DNA of 42,860 bases from positions 1 to 42,860 of the forward strand of contig JACDDR010000025.1 in NCBI GenBank assembly GCA_013816895.1, in the 5' to 3' direction. The stretch is from Bacteroidota bacterium (GTDB lineage Bacteria > Bacteroidota > Bacteroidia > B-17B0 > Aurantibacillaceae). Both the position numbers and the translations under genes were made by a program. The notes beneath the pieces are model-generated. The model was given only the letters and a program-made list of their open reading frames with translations. It made no database searches and was not told where the DNA came from. This document shows, piece by piece, positions 1 through 8,600 of this stretch (positions are counted from its first letter, which is position 1; each line of letters opens with the position of its first letter).

Positions 1-413
1 ATGTAATTGTTCATGACGTAATGCTAGAAAAAAAAAACACTTCGGAAATATTAAAAGAATATGATATTGTGATTGATGGATGTGACAACTTCGAAACACG
101 ATATATCGTTAACGATGCCTGTGTTGATTTAGGAAAACCCCTTGTATATGGCAGTATTCTTGGATTTGAAGGTCAGGTAGCGGTGTTTAATCATAAGGGT
201 TCCAGAAATCTTCGTGATCTTTTTCCTGAGCCGCCCAACTCCGAGGATGTTCCGGACTGCTCTGAAAACGGCGTGCTGGCAACTGTTCCGGGGATTGTAG
301 GAACAATGATGGCCAATGAATGTCTTAAAGTAATTTTGGGAAAAGAAATGTTGGGAAATAAATTTGTCATACTTGACTGTTTAACATTGGAAACTTCTAT
401 CCTTAATTATTAG
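1..413 (+). CDS. ThiF/MoeB-family sulfur-carrier adenylyltransferase, C-terminal part (cut by window edge)
   Basis: The reading frame is open from base 3 to the TAG at 411, so this is the 3' end of a longer gene; the first in-frame ATG at 21 is internal. Visible residues include DIVIDGCDNFETRY, then NDACVDLGKPLVYGSI and FEGQVAVF, and later PDCSENGVLATVPGIVGTMMA. This is the order seen in the second half of E1-like enzymes that adenylate the C-terminal glycine of ThiS or MoaD. The Cys in PDCSENG sits where family members carry a conserved cysteine. The nucleotide-binding N-terminus is outside the window, so ThiF and MoeB cannot be separated. A C-terminal rhodanese domain, present in some relatives, is absent because the protein stops after LDCLTLETSILNY. 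Role in thiamine or molybdopterin synthesis is inferred from the family. Confidence 0.88.
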   Translation, partial: VIVHDVMLEKKNTSEILKEYDIVIDGCDNFETRYIVNDACVDLGKPLVYGSILGFEGQVAVFNHKGSRNLRDLFPEPPNSEDVPDCSENGVLATVPGIVGTMMANECLKVILGKEMLGNKFVILDCLTLETSILNY

Positions 414-426
414 AAAACATTTTCCC

Positions 427-434
427 TATATTTG
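427..434 (+). promoter_or_regulatory. Putative -7 promoter box (TATATTTG) upstream of dxr
   Basis: TATATTTG matches the Bacteroidota sigma-ABfr -7 consensus TAnnTTTG. It lies about 114 bases before dxr, just after the upstream stop codon. No clear TTG -33 element is seen at the expected distance, so the call rests on one box. Confidence 0.35.
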
Positions 435-547
435 ACCACCAATCATAAGATCCAACGAGTGTTACGTATTGAGAAAAGTCTTAAAACCCTTATAAACAAA
501 ACCGTGAAGGTCCTTTCAATATAGAATTAACTTCCTGAATTAATTAA

Positions 548-1711
548 ATGTCTGAAAAAAAGAAAAATATTGCAGTACTTGGAAGCACCGGTAGCATTGG
601 TACACAAGCACTCGAAGTAATTCGCGAAAACCCCGATTACTTTTGCGCGGAGGTATTGGTAGCGAATAGCAACTCAACTCTTCTTATTGAACAGGCATTG
701 GAATTTACCCCCAATGCTGTGGTAATTGCTGATGAATCAAAATACAAAGAGGTAAAGGCCGCTCTGGAACCAAAAGACATTAAAGTGTTTGCGGGTACAA
801 AAGCAATCGAGCAAATTGTAGAAATGGATACGATTGATATTGTCCTCGCGGGAATAGTTGGCTATGCCGGTCTGGCAAGTACGATGAATGCAATTAAACA
901 CGGCAAGCAAATTGCTCTGGCTAATAAAGAAACGCTTGTAGTGGCCGGAGAGCTTGTAACAGGCCTGGCACGCCAGTATGGAGTAAATATATATCCTGTC
1001 GACAGCGAACACTCCGCAATCTTTCAATGCCTGGCAGGTGAATGGGATAATAAGATCGAAAAAATTTATCTGACAGCAAGCGGCGGACCCTTTCGCGGAA
1101 AAAAAAGAGAAGAACTTTTAACCATTACCAAGGCCCAGGCACTCAAACATCCCAACTGGAGCATGGGTGCAAAAATAACCGTCGATTCCGCAAGCCTTAT
1201 GAATAAAGGTCTGGAAGTTATCGAAGCAAAATGGCTCTTTCATTTACAACCCTCGCAGATTGATGTGATTGTGCATCCTCAAAGCATTGTTCACAGCATT
1301 GTTCAATTTGAAGATGGGAGCATGAAAGCACAAATGGGTTTGCCCGACATGAAACTTCCTATCCAATACGCGCTCGCGTATCCCAACCGCATTAAAAACA
1401 CTTTTCCAAGATTTGATTTTATTAATTATCCGAACCTGAGTTTCGAAAAACCCGACCTCGATACGTTTACCAATCTTAAACTTGCTTTTGATTCCATGCA
1501 CAAAGGCGGCAACATGCCCTGCATTTTAAATGCCGCGAACGAAATAGCTGTTCAGGCTTTTCTCGAGGATAAAATAGGTTTCCTTCAAATGAGCGATGTG
1601 GTAGGTTCTACCATGGAAAAAATGACTTTCATTAAATCGCCCGATTATAATCAATATGTAGAGTGCGACCAGGAAGCAAGAAGAATTGCCCGAATGCAGT
1701 TCAATTCCTAA
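548..1711 (+). CDS. dxr: 1-deoxy-D-xylulose 5-phosphate reductoisomerase
   Basis: This cytoplasmic enzyme catalyses the second step of the MEP isoprenoid pathway: NADPH-dependent rearrangement and reduction of DXP to 2-C-methyl-D-erythritol 4-phosphate. At 387 residues it has the usual full length. The NADPH-binding loop GSTGSIG is at residues 12-18. ANKETLV follows, then the metal and substrate-binding PVDSEHSAIFQC near residue 150, ASGGPFR near 177, and NWSMGAKITVDSASLMNKGL near 200, with HPQSIVHS and the C-terminal NAANEIAV block. The ATG at 548 gives the normal N-terminus directly before the nucleotide-binding strand. The gene stands between the ThiF/MoeB gene and rseP; the dxr-rseP neighbourhood is common in bacteria. 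No odd features are seen. Confidence 0.98.
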   Translation: MSEKKKNIAVLGSTGSIGTQALEVIRENPDYFCAEVLVANSNSTLLIEQALEFTPNAVVIADESKYKEVKAALEPKDIKVFAGTKAIEQIVEMDTIDIVLAGIVGYAGLASTMNAIKHGKQIALANKETLVVAGELVTGLARQYGVNIYPVDSEHSAIFQCLAGEWDNKIEKIYLTASGGPFRGKKREELLTITKAQALKHPNWSMGAKITVDSASLMNKGLEVIEAKWLFHLQPSQIDVIVHPQSIVHSIVQFEDGSMKAQMGLPDMKLPIQYALAYPNRIKNTFPRFDFINYPNLSFEKPDLDTFTNLKLAFDSMHKGGNMPCILNAANEIAVQAFLEDKIGFLQMSDVVGSTMEKMTFIKSPDYNQYVECDQEARRIARMQFNS

Positions 1712-1828
1712 TATTGCTAAAAACCCCTAATATTACTTTAAAATCATCCAAATAACTGTAACTTTACCAGGCTTTGCTGATTACAGGAATATGTACTCTT
1801 GGCCTAAAGCGCTTAATTAATTTATACT

Positions 1829-3160
1829 ATGTTTATACAAATTGCTCAGCTTTTTCTTAGTCTCACCATACTTGTTACTCTTCACGAATTCGGTCACTTC
1901 TGGTTTGCAAAACGTTTCGGTTGCCGGGTAGATAAATTTTACCTTTTCTTCGATTTTCTTTTTCCATTTGCCAACATGCTTAATTTTTCGCTGTTCAAGA
2001 AAAAAATTAATGGCACTGAATATGGTATTGGCTGGTTCCCTTTTGGCGGATATGTTCAGATTGCCGGAATGGTAGATGAGCAAATGGATAAATCGATCAT
2101 CAACTCTGAACCACAACCCTGGGAGTTACGCAGTAAACCGGCGTGGCAGCGTTTACTGGTAATGCTTGGAGGAATTCTTGTGAATCTTATACTCGGTGTA
2201 TTCATTTTCTGGATGATTCTTTTAACCTGCGGAAAAGAAACACTTCCGGTAGCTAATTTACCTCACGGACTTGCTGTTGACAGTACCGCGTACAACCTCG
2301 GACTTCGTAACGGCGATTATATTACGTCTGTTGGCGGAAAATACGTAAGCTCCATTAATCGCATTCCTATTGAATTGGTGATGAATGGCGCCGCTACAAT
2401 TGATGGTGTTCACGCGAACGGAGAAAAATTTTCCCTCCCTGTTACCAATGAAGACAGGGGACTTATCTTAAAGCGTCTGAAAAAATCACCGTTCGTTAAG
2501 CCCCGCGTTATTGTTATGGTAGACAGTGTTCTGGCTGAAAATTACGCTGCTAACTCAGCGCTTAAAAAAGGTGATTATATTATCGCAATTAATGGAACAC
2601 CCGTTAAGTATTTTAATGACATAACAACAGAACTTCTTAAAAACAGAGCTAAAAATACACAACTTACATTATTACGCGGTAAAGAAACGTTGACCACCCA
2701 AACAATGGTTTCGGAAAGCGGGATCATTGGCTTTTCTCCTAAAATTGTAGGATTACCTAAAGTGGAAGTTCAGCATTTCAACATTTTCACTTCTCTTGTG
2801 CAGGGCGTAAAAGATGGAATGGAATTACTCGTGATGCAGGCCAAACAGATCGTTGTTATTTTTACTGTTAAAGACGCGCATACGCAAATTGGCGGCTTCT
2901 ACACCATGGTTCAGCAAATGAATACGGAGTGGGACTGGGAAGCCTTCTGGCGCTTTACCGCACTTCTTTCACTCGGACTTGCCTTTATGAATTTTTTACC
3001 AATTCCTATGCTGGATGGCGGTTACATCATGTTTATTTTATGGGAAATGGTAACCGGAAAAAAAGTAAGCGATAAAGTAATTTACTACGCCAACAATGTC
3101 GGACTCTTCATTGTACTTGGTTTAATGATCTACGCGAATACCGACTGGTTGAGAAAATAA
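1829..3160 (+). CDS. rseP: RIP metalloprotease RseP (site-2 protease family)
   Basis: This is an inner-membrane zinc protease that cuts transmembrane segments, classically of anti-sigma factors and leftover signal peptides. The first transmembrane segment carries the zinc motif HEFGH at residues 19-23. The second active-site block NFLPIPMLDGG is near residue 387, where the Asp is the third metal ligand. Between them lie hydrophobic segments and two PDZ-like regions: the GLRNGDYITSVGG stretch near residue 150 and the LKKGDYIIAINGTPV stretch near 245. Length (443) fits the family. The ATG at 1829 places the HExxH motif at the usual distance from the N-terminus. An unknown secreted protein starts 11 bases downstream, so the two are probably co-transcribed. 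The local anti-sigma substrate is not visible in this window. Confidence 0.96.
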   Translation: MFIQIAQLFLSLTILVTLHEFGHFWFAKRFGCRVDKFYLFFDFLFPFANMLNFSLFKKKINGTEYGIGWFPFGGYVQIAGMVDEQMDKSIINSEPQPWELRSKPAWQRLLVMLGGILVNLILGVFIFWMILLTCGKETLPVANLPHGLAVDSTAYNLGLRNGDYITSVGGKYVSSINRIPIELVMNGAATIDGVHANGEKFSLPVTNEDRGLILKRLKKSPFVKPRVIVMVDSVLAENYAANSALKKGDYIIAINGTPVKYFNDITTELLKNRAKNTQLTLLRGKETLTTQTMVSESGIIGFSPKIVGLPKVEVQHFNIFTSLVQGVKDGMELLVMQAKQIVVIFTVKDAHTQIGGFYTMVQQMNTEWDWEAFWRFTALLSLGLAFMNFLPIPMLDGGYIMFILWEMVTGKKVSDKVIYYANNVGLFIVLGLMIYANTDWLRK

Positions 3161-3171
3161 AATATTGCAGA

Positions 3172-3963
3172 ATGAATCAAAAGAAAATATTCCTCGGTTC
3201 AATTTTCAGCCTTTTTATATTTAGTTCTTTTGGCCAGACCAAAACAATTAATTCAAAAGACAACACAAGTCGTGAAGACCCTTCTGCTCATAAAGTAATG
3301 CTAATTCCATTTGAACCCCGTCTTTACCTGGGCGAAATTGATCATAACATTAATCTCGAAACCAAGTTAAGCGCGAAGGAAATAAAATACAAGTTCAGAG
3401 ACGGGCTCAACGAACAACTTTATAAAGCATTTAAAACAAATAAATTTAACGTGGTGGATCTCATGGACGATACCACTAAATATAAAAAAGATATAGAAGG
3501 AATTTATCAGTATCTCAGCTACGATTTTCAGAAAGTGCCCGACCAGGCCAATTATCAGCCACCTAAAAAAGAAAAAGACCAGAAAAAAATTGAAAAGGGT
3601 CAATTGAATGTGGAGTCAAACACTGATGCGCGTTTTATGAATGCAAAGGTGACAAATGCCAAAGTTATTCCGCTACTTTTCGGGAAATACAAAACAGATC
3701 TTTTTGTGTTCATCAATCAGCTTGAGATAAAGGCCAGCAATAGCCGTGGTCCCGCCGAATTAGGAGAAGGCAATGGAAATCGACACATTGTTGTGCATTA
3801 TACAATTTACACTCACGATGCAAAGGAAATTAATTCAGGAATCGCCGAAGAAGAATTTGAAGCGACGCTTAATAATCCTAAAAAAATAATTGATAAATAT
3901 TTTTCTAAGATCGCTGCTACTATTGTTCAGCGAACAAACAAAGGCTTGAGTGCCATCAAATAA
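3172..3963 (+). CDS. Secreted protein of unknown function, downstream of rseP
   Basis: I do not recognise a named family. The 263-residue product starts with a typical Sec signal peptide (MNQKKIF, a hydrophobic run, then SSFGQ), with cleavage likely after SFG, about residue 21. The mature part is hydrophilic and lysine-rich. It opens with a strand-like HKVMLIPFEPRLYLGEI segment, followed by a helical LSAKEIKYKFRDGLNEQLY, a basic linker near residues 125-145 (PPKKEKDQKKIEKG), and a second alpha/beta part ending in KKIIDKYFSKIAATIVQ. It has no lipobox cysteine and no transmembrane helix beyond the signal, so a periplasmic location is inferred. It begins 11 bases after rseP and is likely in the same transcript; any functional link to RseP is conjecture. 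Confidence 0.8.
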   Translation: MNQKKIFLGSIFSLFIFSSFGQTKTINSKDNTSREDPSAHKVMLIPFEPRLYLGEIDHNINLETKLSAKEIKYKFRDGLNEQLYKAFKTNKFNVVDLMDDTTKYKKDIEGIYQYLSYDFQKVPDQANYQPPKKEKDQKKIEKGQLNVESNTDARFMNAKVTNAKVIPLLFGKYKTDLFVFINQLEIKASNSRGPAELGEGNGNRHIVVHYTIYTHDAKEINSGIAEEEFEATLNNPKKIIDKYFSKIAATIVQRTNKGLSAIK

Positions 3964-3976
3964 TTAAATTTCTGAA

Positions 3977-3993
3977 AACACAGAAGCTGTGTT
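3977..3993 (+). terminator. Short hairpin after the rseP unit, possible terminator
   Basis: AACACAG-AAG-CTGTGTT is a perfect 7-base stem with a 3-base loop, 14 bases after the stop codon of the secreted protein gene. It lacks a following T-run, so rho-independent termination is uncertain. Confidence 0.35.
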
Positions 3994-4028
3994 AATTACA
4001 GTAACCGTCTTTGCGATGGCTTTTTGGC

Positions 4029-4061
4029 CGAAGCAATCTCATTTATGGCAAGATTGTTTCG
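4029..4061. repeat. Imperfect inverted repeat (CGAAGCAATCT / AGATTGTTTCG)
   Basis: Two 11-base arms separated by 11 bases pair with a single mismatch that would be a G-U pair in RNA. They sit between two convergent genes. The arm resembles a palindromic intergenic repeat with CGAAGCAATCTC/GAGATTGCTTCG arms that I recall from several Bacteroidota genomes. A third GCAATCTC copy follows at 4064-4071. It could be a degenerate mobile repeat or a terminator-like element. Confidence 0.4.
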
Positions 4062-4116
4062 CTGCAATCTCAAGAACGTAAGCCCCGCTTTACAAACTTT
4101 TTTTTTCTTGAACCGA

Positions 4117-5097
4117 TTAATATTTCGGTATCAACCCTCTCAGACCCATATCCACAACATACTCCCCGGCAGAAGGCTCAAATAATCCGTCAAAAGTAAT
4201 TTCTTTCCATTCAAAACTCTTGTTGGTTGAAAGTGAAATTGTAATTACAATATCGTTGGTCTCTGTTCCCGTAATTACCAAAGGTGCTCCGGTTCCGGGA
4301 TTAGCAAACTGCTCGAACGCACCCGTTACCAGACAGCTTCCGGCAGGTATCGGCGAGTTGGCAAAATTCGGATTAACCACTGTAGTTTGCGCGGCCTGGC
4401 CGTCAGACTTGTAAGTAAAGCCAGATACTGTTGTTAAGAAGCCCCAGTAACCCTGCGCGTGATTTCCTGCTCCGCCACCAGCTGTTGGTGTCATTACAGC
4501 ACCTTTCATTTTATATTGTGTCACGTAGGTATTAAACCCCACGAACGAGCCAATCGTTCCGGTAATATTCTGGTTATTGGCCCTTACCTTAATATCGTAA
4601 TTCTGGTACGCAAGCGATACGCGCAGCCATTTGTACGAGCCGGGTGTAATCGAACTTATAGGAATTGCAAAACAAACATCCCCTTCTTTTGATACAACCG
4701 ACTTGCAAAAAGTAATCGCCTTTGATCCACCACACATTGTTTCTTCAGCTTTATATAATACTTTTCCTCCGCCTACAGGCGTTAAATCATTAGGCGCAAG
4801 CTCTATGTAATGTGCGCTCATGCCATTAAATATTGGCGATTGAGCCGCATTTGTGGAAGGCACAGTAGAGGGCATACCAAAACTATTTAAACGAACCTGG
4901 GTGCTATCAAACTTAAATTTAAAGATCAATTTTGGTCCCGTTCCGCTTTGCGTAAATACGGTGTCAGGGAAAGTGCAGGTAGGACAATTGTTTACCACCG
5001 GCGTAGGTGTTGGTTCCGGCTCAGGTTCCGCAGTTGTTTTCTTCTTACACGAAACAATCACAGTAACAATAAGTGCGGCAATTACTAATTTCCTCAT
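4117..5097 (-). CDS. Lipoprotein of unknown function
   Basis: The 326-residue product begins MRKLVIAALIVTVIVSCKKK, a lipoprotein signal peptide with the lipidated cysteine at residue 17 followed by lysines, the usual form for Bacteroidota lipoproteins. A low-complexity acidic/proline linker (EPEPEPTPTP) comes next and probably spaces the globular part from the membrane. The rest is rich in Gly, Thr and Val with several cysteines (a CPTC pair near residue 40, TMCGG, TFCK). It looks like a beta-rich extracytoplasmic domain; I know no family for it. Start chosen at ATG 5097, 33 bases from the divergent dtd start, with a TATATTTG box just upstream. It converges on the secreted protein downstream of rseP. 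Confidence 0.8.
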   Translation of the reverse strand: MRKLVIAALIVTVIVSCKKKTTAEPEPEPTPTPVVNNCPTCTFPDTVFTQSGTGPKLIFKFKFDSTQVRLNSFGMPSTVPSTNAAQSPIFNGMSAHYIELAPNDLTPVGGGKVLYKAEETMCGGSKAITFCKSVVSKEGDVCFAIPISSITPGSYKWLRVSLAYQNYDIKVRANNQNITGTIGSFVGFNTYVTQYKMKGAVMTPTAGGGAGNHAQGYWGFLTTVSGFTYKSDGQAAQTTVVNPNFANSPIPAGSCLVTGAFEQFANPGTGAPLVITGTETNDIVITISLSTNKSFEWKEITFDGLFEPSAGEYVVDMGLRGLIPKY

Positions 5098-5113
5098 TTT
5101 ATTTTATTTTTAC

Positions 5114-5121
5114 CAAATATA
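5114..5121 (-). promoter_or_regulatory. Putative -7 box (TATATTTG) for the lipoprotein gene
   Basis: On the minus strand the sequence is TATATTTG, an exact TAnnTTTG match. It lies 16 bases before the lipoprotein ATG in the 32-base gap to the divergent dtd. No -33 TTG is evident at the usual spacing. Confidence 0.5.
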
Positions 5122-5129
5122 TAAAATTT

Positions 5130-5582
5130 ATGCGATTAATAATTCAGCGGGTACAGAAGGCTTCTGTGAGTATCAACGGTTTGGTAACCTCAGAGATCGG
5201 GCAGGGATTGCTGGTTCTGGCAGGGATAGAAGAAAATGATACCGAAGAGGATGTAAAATGGCTCGCTGCAAAAACATGTTCGCTGCGGATTTTTTCTGAT
5301 GATGAAGGAAAGATGAATCTTGATCTTTTACAAATAAAAGGCGAAATTTTACTGGTCAGCCAGTTCACGCTGTTCGCTTCAACAAAAAAAGGCAACCGGC
5401 CTTCCTTTATTAAAGCTGCACGGCCGGAAAAAGCCGTTCCACTTTATCAGGACCTGATAAAAGAATTTGAGAACGTATTGAATAAGCCTGTAAAAACAGG
5501 GCAGTTCGGAGCCGATATGAAAATAAGCCTGGTGAATGACGGACCTGTGACTATTTTCATGGATAGTAAGTTACGGGAATAG
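5130..5582 (+). CDS. dtd: D-aminoacyl-tRNA deacylase (Dtd)
   Basis: Dtd hydrolyses the ester bond of D-aminoacyl-tRNAs, recycling tRNAs mischarged with D-amino acids or glycine in the cytoplasm. The ATG at 5130 was chosen over an upstream in-frame ATG at 5073 because it gives the family's characteristic start MRLIIQRVQKASV and a normal 150-residue length. The SQFTLFA active-site motif is near residue 78 and the NDGPVTIFMDS motif, the Gly-cisPro-type element, is near the C-terminus. The upstream extension would run into the divergent lipoprotein gene and its promoter. The gene appears to be monocistronic. Confidence 0.96.
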   Translation: MRLIIQRVQKASVSINGLVTSEIGQGLLVLAGIEENDTEEDVKWLAAKTCSLRIFSDDEGKMNLDLLQIKGEILLVSQFTLFASTKKGNRPSFIKAARPEKAVPLYQDLIKEFENVLNKPVKTGQFGADMKISLVNDGPVTIFMDSKLRE

Positions 5583-5602
5583 GGTATTTGAGTGGATAAA
5601 AT

Positions 5603-5632
5603 TTGCGTTCATTTTTAATTATGTTATATTCG
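5603..5632 (+). promoter_or_regulatory. Putative promoter for the WG-repeat gene (TTG-N19-TATATTCG)
   Basis: A TTG at 5603-5605 is followed after exactly 19 bases by TATATTCG at 5625-5632, one mismatch from the TAnnTTTG box. The spacing is that described for Bacteroidota vegetative promoters. Transcription would start near 5637-5640, downstream of the TTG codon at 5635. This argues for the GTG at 5653 as the true start. Confidence 0.55.
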
Positions 5633-5652
5633 GCTTGGTTAAAATCTCTTTC

Positions 5653-8600
5653 GTGAAAAAACACATCTCCCTCCTACTGCTTGCAGTTTCACTTAACTGT
5701 GTTTCTCAAAATATACTCACGTTCCGTATGACCAATTACGGAATAAAAAATTATACTACTAAAAAGGTAATTGTTAAGCCCATTTATTCATTTATAAAAG
5801 AAATAGGTAAAGGTTATTTTGCCTTTACATTAACCGGAAGTCCATCCGTGGCGAATGGAAGTACCATGCTGTTTGGAATTATGGATTCTACTGGGAAAAT
5901 ACTTGTAAAACCTAAATACAAAAGAGTATCTATGCTTAACGCTGATACCACATTCCTTTGTGCGATAGCCGGCAGGCCCGCAATGGATTTGTCAGATATA
6001 AAAGGAAATATACTGAATCCACAGAAATTTACATTTTTGAGTTGCGGAGAAACTTTTTGTCCACAGCAATTTATAGGATATCCACCAAACGCCAACGGCC
6101 GCAATATTAAATGCGCAATAATAAATTCTAAAGGAAAAGTTCTAACGGATGATCTAAATAGAAACGACATTCAGTTCATCACGGAAGATAAAGTGATAAA
6201 AGTAACTTTAAAGGACGGCACCAAAAATATTTATCAATTCGGAAAACAGCTCAACCCAGTTCCTTTAAAGAAAATTATTTCATTGAGCAATCTTAATTCT
6301 GAAGCTGTGTACCTTTACAAATGTTACGGGCTGGGAATAAATGGCGAATTCTATCGCTTCGCCCTTGAGGAAAAGGAAGGATTTCTCATAAGAACCTTAG
6401 CCACTGATGTGACAGACATTGAGGCGACTTATTTACAGAATGTTTATTTTGTAAAGGGCCAAAAAAACGCACTGAAACCATGTCTTGTTAAAACGGCTTT
6501 TAAAAACGATTCTATAATTGACACCCCCGTGAAACCCGTATATGATTCACTTTTGGGATATAACGAAGACGACAGGATTATTTATTGGGCTATGAGTAAA
6601 AACAATAAAAGCATTGTAATAACCAGTGAAGGATTAACTATAGATACTTTAAATAACAAATCGCTTAGTGATGCCATAGCGGATTACAAAGCGCGGCTCG
6701 CAAAAACAGAAAGATTAAAAAAAGCCAAGTTTGCTGTTTATCAGAATTCCAGCGATACCCAAAAATCCGCACTGGCAAACTATTGGGAAGATACTCTACT
6801 GACAGGTTTTATTTTTAGAGAAGCGAAAATTTATAATAAAAAATATTTTTCATGCATCGCTGATTCAAACGCTAATTGTACCCTACTCGACTCCAATCTT
6901 AAAACCATAATTCCTTATAATAAATTCTCAGACATTATTTTATCTCAGGATTCCAGATATGCTTCGGTAGCCAGCATGTATTATCCGGTGAGGATTAAAA
7001 CGTATCCAACCAACAACACCGATACAACTACGGAAGAAATACAAAGAAGAAAATGGGGGGTTTACGATTTAAAAAACGATAAAATGATCCTGCCATTTAA
7101 ATACGCTTATATCGGAAAAATAACAAAAGAAGGTTTCGCGCCGTTTAATGAAGGGGGGCACTTATATCCGCACGGCCAGGGGGGCTTGTTCGGCGTGCTG
7201 AATATTAACGGACAGATAATCTGCAAGCCGCGTTATACATTTATAGGTGATTTTAATGAAGCGCAACTCGCTCTTGCCATGGCAGGCGGGTTTAATGATG
7301 ACATCGTGTACGGCGGAAATTTTATAGCTATCAATAAAAATGGCGAAAACATTAAACCAAATTTCAGTGTAATAGAAGATCCACTGATTAAAACCATTGC
7401 AACAAAAACAAATGAAAGATCTGAATTTTTAAATTCGAAAGAATTAAATGAACTAATGCATTTTAAATCCGGTACATCAGAAAAACAAAAAGATTCTTTA
7501 TTTGCATTGATTTACGAAACGGTTCCTGTGGAGGATAATCACGCCAGTTTTACGGAATATGGAGAGGAAATAAATAATCCTTATACTAAATATGACATTT
7601 ATCAGCACAACAGCAAAGTAACTTTAGCAGAGCCGCTTCCTTCCAATGTTAAATACACTTACTTTCCCGAAGGCCCGGTTAAAAACTGGGGCAAGTATAC
7701 AGCCTACCAAAATAAGAACAACCTGCAGTACGATGTGTTTACGCACCCGGCCAATAGTCCCCTATCCGCTTTTTATTCAAAAGACAGTATTTATATCTCA
7801 GATATGGATACATTAAGGTTGGACTACGAATACCCTGGAATAGCCTCGCAAAACAATAAAGTATTAAATACAAAGTTTTTTTCCGACATGCGAACAAAAC
7901 AAGATTTGTATTATAAAATATATTCGGAAGGTCTCATTTATCATTATAACAGCTCTGACACCCTCACTTATAGCGTTAAGGGACAGTGTGACTCAATTGC
8001 CATTGTTATGCAGTTTTGCAATTCATGTTCCAGATCAACTGGTGAGATTTTCCAAAAAACGTATTATAAGAAAAACTTTGGACTGCTTGTTGATCAGGTT
8101 GTAGAGCTGCCGCCGGTTTATAAATACATCACTCAGGTGTCAGCCGATCAGTTAATTTTAATTGATACATTAAATAAAATTTATTCGTACGATATTAAAA
8201 AAAGACAAGCCTCTCCTTTAAACGAAACGTTTTCGCAATTTTTCAGCAAAGGAAACAATGGAGAAAGTCCAGATACATATACTCCTAAAATTCTAGTGAC
8301 AAAAACAAACGATAGAAAAGCCCATATTTATAGCCTGGCAAACGGCTTCAATTATCTGGCAGATAGCCTTAAACTCTTGAATCAGTCAGAAGGTGAGATT
8401 GTGGACAGCGACGGAAATGTTACTTTCGGCAACTATTTGAATTTCTATACGGAGCCTTATTATCGCAGCGATTATGATTTAGCGGTATTGAGGAATGATT
8501 CAATATTTAGTTTTTCAGCTCAGGGAATTCCATCGTTTAACCAAATGTTACCGCGCGCGCAAATTGTAAGAGTAAATCACGCGCTTACTAAAACAAATTC

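Noticed and set aside
5073-5129. Upstream ATG at 5073 as the dtd start
   Set aside because: The extension overlaps the divergent lipoprotein start and promoter; the family N-terminus MRLIIQRV begins at 5130.
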